The notes under the pieces were generated by a model. It searched no databases. It worked only from the letters and a program-made list of their open reading frames with translations, and was not told the origin of the DNA. The position numbers were made by a program, and so were the translations under genes. Of a stretch of 64,000 nucleotides of DNA, positions 55,826 to 64,000 are shown piece by piece. This DNA comes from Undaria pinnatifida (taxonomy: Eukaryota > Sar > Phaeophyceae > Laminariales > Alariaceae), in NCBI GenBank assembly GCA_012845835.1, contig JABAKD010000020.1, positions 5,993,915-6,057,914 of the forward strand, given 5' to 3'. The stretch's first letter is position 1. Each line of letters starts with the position of its first letter.

Positions 55826-56622
55826 ATCGAAATTTGAATTTGATTTTTTTTTTTCAAGAGTTTATTTTATTATATTGCATCTGATTGGTCAAATAATGAA
55901 TCACCGAGGAGGCATTCTCAGAATTATTTCGAAAAATCAAATTCAACAAAGAATATAAAAATACTTATTTGCTGTTTGGTCGAGTTTAGTCGAAGATTGA
56001 AATTCAATTTGGGGAGTTTGTCCACCTTGACATGGCATGTTCTATGTAACCGAAGCCGGCCACGCGAATTGGTGCCATGTCGTCCGCTGATTGAGAGGCG
56101 AGCAGCCACAATTGCGAGAGGTAGGACCACCGGAGCAGCCGTAGCGCCGCCTCCGAAGGTCCTTAGCACAGCGTCGACAGCCTGCGACGCTTCGAAAACA
56201 ATCGAGACCGCCGCAAACACAGTTTTTCGTCGCCCTGCACCTCGAAAGTTGCACGACCAACTACCACATGACGACTTCGCTCAGAAGTTCGACCGCTATA
56301 CCCCCGTCGCTGCCGCCCGTGTCGGGCGTCGGGGCGGCGCCAGCCCATCCAAGAGACGCCTAGAGCCATAGCCTCCCAAGCCGCTGCCGGCAAAAACAAT
56401 CTGCCGCTAGCCGCAAGCGCTCCGGGGAGGACGCGAGCCATCGCTCGCCTCGGTCGTTGCCCACGGTGTTGGTTGACCCTTTTGCGTTTTTTTATTTCCT
56501 AGAACGCACCACGCCATTATTTGGTAAGAAGCAGAGTTAATTTTTTTGTGTATTTTTCATGAAATTAAAAAAAAAAAATCGAAATTCGATACGGCAAGTT
56601 CCTCGTTAATTCGGGCCCTAAT
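55826..56622 (-). mobile_element. TIR element family E, inverted copy with one eroded end
   Basis: The right edge CGAGGAACTTGCC... (read on minus) starts GGGCCCGAATTAACGAGGAA, flanked by TAA. The body matches 48780-49594 in reverse, including the frame with TFEVQGDEKL and SRLFSKRRR. The other end (55826-55860) keeps only AAATCGAAATTTGAATTTGA. Confidence 0.75.
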
Positions 56623-56754
56623 AGTAGGTCTAACAAGAGTTTTGGATTGTGTTTTTCGAATTTCAACATTTGTAAAGAGTTTGCCTTTTATTTTTGTTTG
56701 TCCTCGTCCAATCTCTGTACCAGGTATTATTTCTTGGCTCGTTTTCTGTCTCCT

Positions 56755-57240
56755 TCCTCCGTAGACGTATCTCAGACCCAGGGAAACTTTGCAGGTTCTT
56801 CTTCCCCCTCCCCACTATGACACGCGCGTTCTTTTTTATCGCGAGAATACTTCAGCACTTTCTTCCCCGGTCGACTCGCGTCGAATTGTGCTTACCCACG
56901 CTATGAAGCGCTCTCGGCGGTTGGTGTAAATCCATTAATAAAACTCTCCACACTGCTGTGGATACCAGGCCGTATCTCCTAGATGGGTAGCCTCAATTGT
57001 CACTATGATCCTTTAAGGCCATCCTGGCTCCTCGAGGGTACTCTGAGGGGTTCTCTCGTTGCTGACCCTCGAGCGTGCGGTTGCGCATAGTACCCCCCTC
57101 GGTGTGTCTCCACACATCCATCTTAAGGAAGAGATTCACCTGCTGCGGGACTACCGTCCCTCAATACCGAGATTTGAATCCCTGACTCCCACCTTTTGTT
57201 TGTATTCGAGGTCAACCACTTGACCAACGAGGCGACCAGT
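56755..57240 (-). repeat. tRNA-derived SINE (family 1) split by foreign sequence
   Basis: On the minus strand the head GGTCGCCTCGTTGGTCAAGT GGTTGACC and B box GGGATTCAAATCTCGG lie at 57235-57168. The SINE body resumes at about 56930. Roughly 230 bp between them (56935-57165) is unrelated to other copies. Confidence 0.65.
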
Positions 57241-57521
57241 CACGTGTGGACAGGGTTAGATACGAAGGTCGTTACTCGTGAAAGGAGCAGCATCATCCGC
57301 CGATGACGCAAAGTTAACTGATTGAAAGCTTTTGAGCCGATCACGTCATGTTGCCCCTTTCTTTGCTGCTTGTTCGTGTATCTGTATAACATGGCGTGCC
57401 GTCCTTATCTTCGTGTAATACGACGAATAAATATTTTCAATAAATGAGTGATGTCCCCTCCCTCTGCCTCCAATGGAAAAAATTGCCATCCACGGCGATG
57501 GTGACCCTCGTATATGTGCAG

Positions 57522-57637
57522 GATGATGGCTTTGCGCCGGCGGTGGCGTTTCAGACGATGGCGGCGGAGGGGATATCTGGACTGCTGTGCGCTCAGTTGC
57601 AGGCCTTGGTGCAGACAGCTCTTCGACCACTTGCCCG
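57522..57637 (+). CDS. Possible internal exon, unidentified plus-strand gene
   Basis: After CCTCGTATATGTGCAG the frame reads DDGFAPAVAFQTMAAEGISG then LLCAQLQALVQTALRPLA. It leaves at CCCG|GTAAAA in phase 2. The sequence is amphipathic and helical. A G-rich tract (57665-57735) follows the donor, the arrangement seen behind most verified donors in this window. It may belong to the gene starting at 47859 or to another gene; the connecting exons were not found. Confidence 0.45.
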
Positions 57638-58269
57638 GTAAAAATATAGTCGAACGAGTAGTCGCGGGGAGGGCATGGGGAGGGCGGGCGGGCGGGGGGC
57701 GGGGGGCGGGGGGCGGGGGCGGTGAGGACGGCGGGGGGATAGATTTTTTGAATGGTGATTCAGAGTGTGAAGGGAAACAAAGGTATTCCGATTCGTCTTT
57801 TGTTGACTTCAATAATCAAAACAATAATACGCGTCGATATACGCCAGATTCCACGTTCTTCGCACCACCGAATATCGAATAGACTAGTTAGACATGATAC
57901 CCTTTGAGACATGAAACTTGTACTTTGCTCTCTCGTGGCGTACCAGGTATATGCGTGATAGTATATACTACTGCTTGTAGTATGTACGGAGTATTCATTT
58001 TACTTGCACGAGTGTATATCGGGCCGGGGTTAGGGTGAGCCACGCAGAAAAACGTACGCTTTCGGCACAATTTTTTCTAAGGCAGTCCTTCACTTAGAGC
58101 TTAAAAGGCGCCCTTCATGTCTCATGCTTCGAAAATGTTTTCTAAACGTCACCGAAAAGCCCAACATATGTCAGCAGCACCGACAGCCCGATACTGTCGG
58201 CAGCTGTCGACGGGCACGCTGTACGCCAGGCAGCTGTGCCCTTCGCGTGAACGATACGCCACACACCTG

Positions 58270-58725
58270 AATGCATGGATGTTGCTGATGCCGCTGGTGG
58301 TGTTGTTACCTCGGTTGATACTCCACGATTCGCGAGTATCGCGACCTCCCTCTCTCTGCTGCTGCATGCTGCTGCCGTTGCTGTTGTGATGCTACTTGAT
58401 ACTGTCGCTGGTGTTGTTGTTTCTGTTTCTATTGAGGCCATCTTCGCTCTGGTGGTGCTGGTACGAACTAGTCACCCCTCTTTGTCGTGGTAGACGTGCG
58501 TGTGCTCTCCGTGCATGCGTGTTATCCCTGCTGCTATTGCTGTTTTCTGCTACTGCTGTTGTCTACTCCTGTTGCCTGTTACTGCCATCCTTCCTCTGCT
58601 GCTGTTGTTGGTGCTGCTGTTGCTGGGTCGTTGTCTGTGTTGCCACCGACACCATCCTCTCTGCTGTTGCAGCTGCTACAGGCACTACCCTTTTTTTTGC
58701 TTCCACCATTGATACTGCTGTACCC
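58270..58725. repeat. CTG/TTG-rich low-complexity tract
   Basis: Dense irregular TGCTGCTGTTGCTG sequence gives long hydrophobic Leu/Cys/Val-rich frames on plus and Ala/Thr-rich frames on minus. No splice or motif support. Confidence 0.6.
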
Positions 58726-59257
58726 TTTTCTTTCGTGTGTGACACGTGTTGTCTTCACGTTTAATCAGTTCTTGTACCGAACGCCATCACGCACTAGAAA
58801 CCCCAGCGTTTATCCCGATTGATCCTATTAATAGAGAGGGGTACAAATCATGTGGTCACAGACTGTGAAACAGAAAAACCACAAACAAAAATGTGCGTGT
58901 GTCCCCAAAACTGGCGGTCTACCCATCGGTCACTAGAAATAGGCATTGCCGTGCATACTGCCAACAGCAGCAGCTTGCAAATGTGAGGATCGACGATCAA
59001 CTGGTCGATATTCACAGCTGAATCTTTTGAAATTGTTTAACACGCGCTCCTGTATATCATACCGGTATAAAAGGCGTTCATCCCTGAACTTTTTTGTCAT
59101 AGGAGCGTAAATCTTGCGTCTCCCGCTTTGATTCGCCCCGACCTATCACCAACACGCCAAAGGGATATCTTGTATATACCTGGTACTATTCTATAAATGT
59201 ATGATTATATTTTTTTTTTTTAAAACACACTTCATGTATACGAGTGTCCATACAGAA

Positions 59258-59540
59258 TCGGCGTCGCCGGTGGTCCAATGGTAAGCCGTGCAACTATTGA
59301 GGTGGAGGTCACAAGGGACCCTTTCTCACAAATCGACGGGCCGAACGCGCGAGAGCGTGAGTTGGCGTAATTCGATGCAGATCGACGAGCATAGATAGCT
59401 GGGAAGTGGGGATGCCGAAGCCTATGCGCGATAAAAACGAAGGCAAGTACCGGGGGGGAGAAGGGAAGGCAACTACTGTGACCATAGCTTGTCCAGAAGG
59501 CGGCGGAGGATAAAAAACTCTCACTAGTTGACCTCAAGAG
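59258..59540 (+). repeat. tRNA-derived SINE, mixed head and family 2 body
   Basis: The A-box-like head GGCGTCGCCGGTGGTCCAAT GGTAAGCC is followed by GCGCGAGAGCGTGAGTTGGC, GATGCAGATCGACGAGCATA and TGTGACCATAGCTTGTCCAG. The head resembles family 1 and the body family 2. Confidence 0.7.
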
Positions 59541-59982
59541 TAAAAGTGTCAAGACGGCAGTACTGATTTCCTGACTGCCTGTACCTACAGAATAACGGCT
59601 TTTGACTTCAAATTATGTAGTGGTTGCAGTTGCCGTCGCTGTTGCAGTTGCAGTTACGCCACGCAAGCAGCCGCCGGATTTTGTTTTTGTTGAAAGTTGT
59701 CAGGTGTGTTGCAACAGGATAAAAGATGCAGATACAGGTGGATACTCCGCTTTGACAGCTGCGTGATGCGTGACACGTCGGCACGCTGCTCGCCGTTCGT
59801 GTTGTACACCTTCTCGTAATATTGTCGTGGTGTTTAGTAGTGTTGCGCTGGCAGGTTTTTTGCCACAATTTAGCGCGTGGTCACGGAACCGAAACAGGTA
59901 GAGCTGCGAGTCGGCACGACTTAAGTCACCACCTAATTATTTGTCGGACTAACAGTCCCCCTTTTTTGGGAGATATCAACTA

Positions 59983-60012
59983 CCTAACCCTAACCAATAA
60001 CCCTAACGTAAG
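59983..60012. repeat. Short telomere-like (CCCTAA) tract
   Basis: CTACCTAACCCTAACCAATA then ACCCTAAC contains three CCCTAA-type units interrupted by AAT. Too short to be a chromosome end. Confidence 0.5.
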
Positions 60013-60351
60013 AAAAGCTCATAATGGCCATCCGACTTTCCGACTGTAGTCAGCTTGTCGGCTTCGCTTCCTAGCGACTAGTTATTAGTCATGAAATCCC
60101 TCGCACCAACCGCCTCCAGAAAGAGCTCACAACTATAAAATCGACTCGACTGACGATGAAGAGAATCCAGCTGGAAAAAAGTCCAGTCGAAAGGCGCTTT
60201 TCGACACAAGGATCCGATGGTATAAGAACTGGCCTTAGGGCCAATCTTGACGAGTAACATAAAATATCGTACTTGCATCAAAATACGTGAAACAACCTAC
60301 TACGTTGAATCGTGTAAGGGAATGTCGTGTTGTGATATTTCTTCGAACATC

Positions 60352-60965
60352 GCCAAAGGGTCAACGAACACCCGTGGACAGTCAACGACTTGAGCGACGG
60401 CTCGACGGACAGTTTTTGTTATGCTGGCACTGCCTATGATACCATCGCTTTAGGGATCTCTTGGGTGGGCAGACGCAGCCCCAACGCCCCACGCGGGCAG
60501 CAGCGATGGGGACAGAGCGATCAAACTTCTGAGCAAAGTCGTTTTGTGGCGGTTACTCTCGTAACTTTGGAGGTGCAGGGCGACGAAAAACTGGGTTTGC
60601 GGCGGTCTTGGTTTGCTTTCGGTGTCGCAGGCGGTCCAGGCTGTACTAAGGTCCTGCAGAGGTCGCGCTGCGGCTTCCCTGGTGGTCCTGCATCTCGCGA
60701 TGGTGATTGCTCGCCTCTGAAGCAGCCGAGGATATGGCAAAAGTTCGCGTGGCCTGTGTCGGTTACGTCGAACATGCCACGTCAGATGTACAAACTCCCT
60801 TACTCAAATTGTGAACTTCAATGGCTATCACCTGAACTAGTTATTTATGGTGTTTTCGGACATGTTATTTCATTTTTCGAATTTCCCATGATAATTCCTG
60901 CTTGGTGATTCGCTTTTTGACGAATTAGATGCACATTAAGCTCTCCCCCGCCCCCCAAATAAGTC
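60352..60965 (+). mobile_element. TIR element family E, truncated copy
   Basis: Begins AAAGGGTCAACGAACACCCG, part of the 48.9-kb copy. It continues through the GC-rich centre (TTGGAGGTGCAGGGCGACGA) to the ATTCCTGCTTGGTGATTCGC region. Neither terminal repeat is preserved. Confidence 0.7.
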
Positions 60966-61236
60966 GAAGTACTACTCTTTTTTTTTACTCGTTAAGATAG
61001 ATCCTTAGACTCAATTTTGGCTGTTTTTCACCAAAATGCCGACGAGGACGATCTTACCAAGCATCTAGCAATAGGGGGAGCGTGCAGCACTACAATTATC
61101 ACCATGCTGCGGGCGCGTGTCTTACACCTCCAAGCCTTTCGCCCCAGACTGAAGACCAGCACCGGATTAAAGAACAACGCTTAACCGCGGTTTATGGAAA
61201 CTAGGCAGGCGTGTGCTACTACAACAATAGGGGATA

Positions 61237-61722
61237 CACAACCCGTAATACGCGCGATCGGAGTATCACCCACAGCTTGCAAAGATGAGTTTCGACACCA
61301 TATTCGATCTCACAGCTGGAGTATATTTTGATTTTTATAATAGTAGTCGGTTTTCAAGATACAAAATCCGCTTTTTTTTTTCCCCCCTGTCTTTATTATA
61401 TTTTCGGACGCGCATCTACACTGACCAGCCTGAGGCAATGTACAGCGTACATGCAACATGGCAGCGTGAAAGTGGGGACAGCAACATCACGAACGGAACA
61501 AAAACGCACTTGGGAGTAGACAAGTCGAAGTGGCACCCGTGGTGCTCCTTTTTTTTTTTTTGGCTTTATTATCTGTCAACGAAAAAGTTTGTACTCTTGT
61601 GGGTGTACATGTTTATAAGAATAATAATACACTCCAGCTGGGAGATCGAAGATTTTGTCGAAACTCATCTTTCCAAGCTGTGGGTGATACTCCGATCGCG
61701 CGTATTACGGGTTGTGTGTCCT
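61237..61722. mobile_element. Repeat C element, complete copy with ~95-bp terminal inverted repeats
   Basis: The left end ACACAACCCGTAATACGCGC continues through GATCGGAGTATCACCCACAG, CTTGCAAAGATGAGTTTCGA and CTCACAGCTGGAGTATATTT. It is matched in reverse by the right end, from TACACTCCAGCTGGGAGATC to GCGCGTATTACGGGTTGTGT. The first ~47 bp are nearly perfect. The 280-bp centre is non-coding. Single termini of this family lie at 12.5, 19.7, 20.3, 27.6, 35.7, 51.7, 59.0 and 63.8 kb. Confidence 0.75.
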
Positions 61723-61754
61723 CATTGAGGATATAGGTCGGGGACTCCCCTTAG

Positions 61755-62040
61755 AACTACGGTAGTGTAGCTATCAAGGTCAACAGGGTGATGTTCGTCA
61801 ATCTGTGCGCGGAAACCATTGAACCCGTTTTTGAGGGGGACATAATCTGACAGCTGTGGAAGGAAATGCATCTGTTTATCAAGTGTATCCTGTAAATCGT
61901 ATAACCGGTGAGGGGAGGGCGGAGATTTGAAGGGCGTGGGGGCATGGGTTTTAGCAAGAGGGAGCGGAGAGGGGGGGGGGGGGGGGGGGGGGGGGCAACT
62001 CAATCTGTGCGTGGAAAGTATAAACCCTTTAATTATAGAA
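61755..62040 (+). repeat. Repeat C companion sequence with G27-class run
   Basis: GTCAACAGGGTGATGTTCGT, GGGGGACATAATCTGACAGC, GTCGTATAACCGGTGAGG-like sequence, then a long poly-G run (61969-61996). It then restarts at CAACTCAATCTGTGCGTGGA. Same order as 12.69-12.91 kb. Confidence 0.65.
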
Positions 62041-62159
62041 GCACATGCGACACCCCCCGACAGAGTCAGATAACCGTTGCGTGATCCCACTAGTATTTTT
62101 CTCGCCACGCGATATGGGGCACAAACGGCTGGAGGTAAGAGATGACGGTAAAACAACAG

Positions 62160-62690
62160 TTTTTTATGCGTTTTCCTGAGTTTTGATGTTTCCGATCAAT
62201 TTACCACGTATTGTTTTTTGCACGTTTGATTTGACGAATATTAATACGAGTAGTTTCGTTCCTTCTCGAACACGGCGTTTTCCAGCCAACATTGATTTTG
62301 CGAACAGTTTTTATTGCGGTTGACAACCTTACGCGCTGCTGTTTATATCATGATATTGGCTACTACTGTACCTGGTACTAATTATATTATATCAGTGACA
62401 AGGACAGGAATGACAAGACGACAGAGTGTGAGGAGTAACAAACGTGTGGTAACAGCTTTATTTTTATCCGTTTTTTGCAGAGTTTTTGTAGTTTCGAGCG
62501 ATTTGCCGAGTTTTTTTATCCGTTTTTGCAGAGTTTTTGTAGTTTCGATCAATTTGCGGGTTGTACTTTCTTCGCTTTTGATCTTGACCAGCTTTAAGAC
62601 GAGTAGTTTCGTTGTTGCTCGATCATGGTGTTTTCCAGCCAATATTGATCATTCGCAAACACTTATTATTGCGGTTGACAACCTTATGGG
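62160..62690. repeat. Tandem duplication, period about 356 bp
   Basis: CGATCAATTTACC, CGAGTAGTTTCGTTCCTTCT, GTTTTCCAGCCAACATTGAT and TTGCGGTTGACAACCTTACG recur in order from 62547 with small changes. An extra TTTTGCAGAGTTTTTGTAGT pair lies inside the second unit. Confidence 0.75.
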
Positions 62691-62805
62691 CTACGTACTA
62701 TTTATATTAATATCATATTAATGAGTATTATTAATGATAGAGACAAGCGTGACAATAGAAAGAAGTTTGCTCTAATCTAATACCTGGTATTATATGACAC
62801 GGGTG

Positions 62806-63215
62806 TTCGATGCGAGTCGACGAGGGAAAAGAAGGCTCAAGTCTCACCGCGATAACAATGAAGGCATCGTCCGAAACGAAAAAGTTGTGAAAGGTCCATC
62901 GATACCTGTTTTCGAAACAAAAAGTTTGGTAAAATGCCTATCGATACCTATTGTCCCAAACAATACGTTTACTGAACGGTATATCGATACCTAATGTTGA
63001 AAACAACAGATTTTGTCTCGCACTCCCAACAGAAGATCGCCCGAACAGGCATGCTCTGGAAATTCCTATCGATAGTTATTTGTTTCAACGATAGGTTTTG
63101 ATATGTATGTACCGTAGTGGGGATGGGGGAGGAGGGCCCGCTATATGTGACCCCGCGTCTGAGTTACTACTGGGAGGGAGGAGGGAGCGCGAGGAGAGTA
63201 GTGCGAGGATAATAA
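62806..63215 (+). repeat. SINE family 1 body interrupted by an insertion
   Basis: TTCGATGCGAGTCGACGAGG then CACCGCGATAACAATGAAGGC stops at about 62866. GTACCGTAGTGGGGATGG and the SINE 3' end resume at 63109. Confidence 0.65.
62867..63107. repeat. Insertion made of four ~50-bp TATCGATACCT units
   Basis: CCATCGATACCTGTTTTCGA, CCTATCGATACCTATTGTCC, TATATCGATACCTAATGTTG and CCTATCGATAGTTATTTGTT are spaced 45-60 bp apart. The block splits the SINE and is found nowhere else here. Confidence 0.6.
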
Positions 63216-63261
63216 ATGGGATGGAAGAAGAAAAAAATGTTATCAAGCTCAGTATCATACA

Positions 63262-63570
63262 ATACCCGGTCGCCCCGGTGGCGTATCAGGTTATCCTCGA
63301 GCCTGGTATATGTCAGTTATTTGGGTTCGAATCCCCCCGTGTGCATACTCGTATAAATTCGTGGGGACTTTTTCTTGTGGACAAATTGACTTGCGGAACG
63401 CGCGAGAAGTTGAGTTAGCAACGCTCGATGAAGAGTCGACGAGCAGTGGGAATGCTGAACCCTACCAGGGTATGCGCGATAAAAAAAATGAAGGCAAGAA
63501 CCGGGGGGAGGAGGGACGACACCTGTGACCACGGCTTGTCCAGAAGCTGCTAGGTAGTGTGTGAAGAAAA
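63262..63570 (+). repeat. tRNA-derived SINE (family 2)
   Basis: The head GGTCGCCCCGGTGGCGTATC and B box GGGTTCGAATCCCCCCG precede GTGGGGACTTTTTCTTGTGG, CGATGAAGAGTCGACGAGCA and TGTGACCACGGCTTGTCCAG. Confidence 0.8.
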
Positions 63571-63789
63571 AACGAGTATTAAAGGACAAGTGGTAAATAA
63601 TATGATACGAGGTATTTCATTACGTCGTATATTCATGTTGTTTTATGCATGCTGAATTCGACGTATGTCTGTTTTTGTCCTCCTCAACGCGGATTATACA
63701 GTTTCCGTGCGCTGAACAAGGCTGAACGTCGTAGTCTTGTTGACCCTGGCATTAGCAGGGGAGTCACCGACCTGTATCGTTTACGAGGG

Positions 63790-63895
63790 TATACACCCCG
63801 TAACGTGCGCGATCGAAGTATCACATGCTTCTTGCAAAGCTGAGTTTTGATCAAAATTATTTTTGGTCGATCTCACACAGCTGAAGTGTTTTTTT
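63790..63895 (-). repeat. Repeat C terminus
   Basis: ACACCCCGTAACGTGCGCGA, TCGAAGTATCACATGCTTCT and TTGCAAAGCTGAGTTTTGAT, then CGATCTCACACAGCTGAAG. Confidence 0.65.
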
Positions 63896-64000
63896 TCATT
63901 TTTACATGTGATTCCGTTTTGATGTGTAGATGTGACCTTCGTAGAAGAAAGGGGTTGTACGGCCTCCACACTATTAATAGACGATGCTTGGTACTGCTGC

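Noticed and set aside
58396-58822. Hydrophobic Leu/Cys-rich frames on plus
   Set aside because: CTG/TTG-rich low-complexity sequence, open in several phases.

Overview
The window is nuclear DNA from a eukaryotic alga. I infer a stramenopile, most likely a brown alga (Phaeophyceae) or close relative. The grounds are small exons in long introns, many poly-G/poly-C tracts, tRNA-derived SINEs, and an encoded protein whose N-terminus resembles a heterokont plastid pre-sequence with an ASF motif. This is inference; no species marker is present. Most long open frames here are shadows of simple repeats. Real genes were found by joining short open segments at splice sites whose phases agree.

Layout. 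1-2192: repeat-rich flank. 2193-11192 (-): nine-exon SMYD-like SET-domain lysine methyltransferase, about 463 aa. 11.2-20.9 kb: repeats only (fold-back unit, SINEs, a head-to-head pair of (AAC)n-tailed retroposons, a LINE remnant). 20892-21553 (-): small three-exon candidate gene, divergent from 21834-35492 (+), a complete six-exon alpha/beta hydrolase of 365 aa with a Ser-Asp-His set. 35924-36257 (-): candidate small cysteine-rich gene. 36.3-41 kb: intergenic, with one LINE fragment. 41081-45509 (-): ADF/cofilin-homology protein with a long disordered region, perhaps with a further 5' exon at 47336-47458. 47859 onward (+): start of an unidentified gene, with a possible later exon at 57522-57637. 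48-64 kb: transposon-dense, with a hAT element that keeps its 8-bp target duplication, three copies of an ~800-bp terminal-inverted-repeat element, a 486-bp element with long inverted termini, and many SINEs.

The most unusual signals are in the introns. Most introns are G-rich just after the donor and C/pyrimidine-rich before the acceptor on the coding strand. Two introns use GC donors. A dispersed element headed by poly-G sits close behind the 5' splice site, in sense orientation, in three introns of two unrelated genes. Outside the genes, the 8-mer ACCTGGTA/TACCAGGT is scattered far above chance.

The genes do not form a pathway. Two divergent pairs (21.5/21.8 kb and 47.5/47.9 kb) could share promoters. 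All intron-exon structures come from reading by eye and have not been checked against transcripts.
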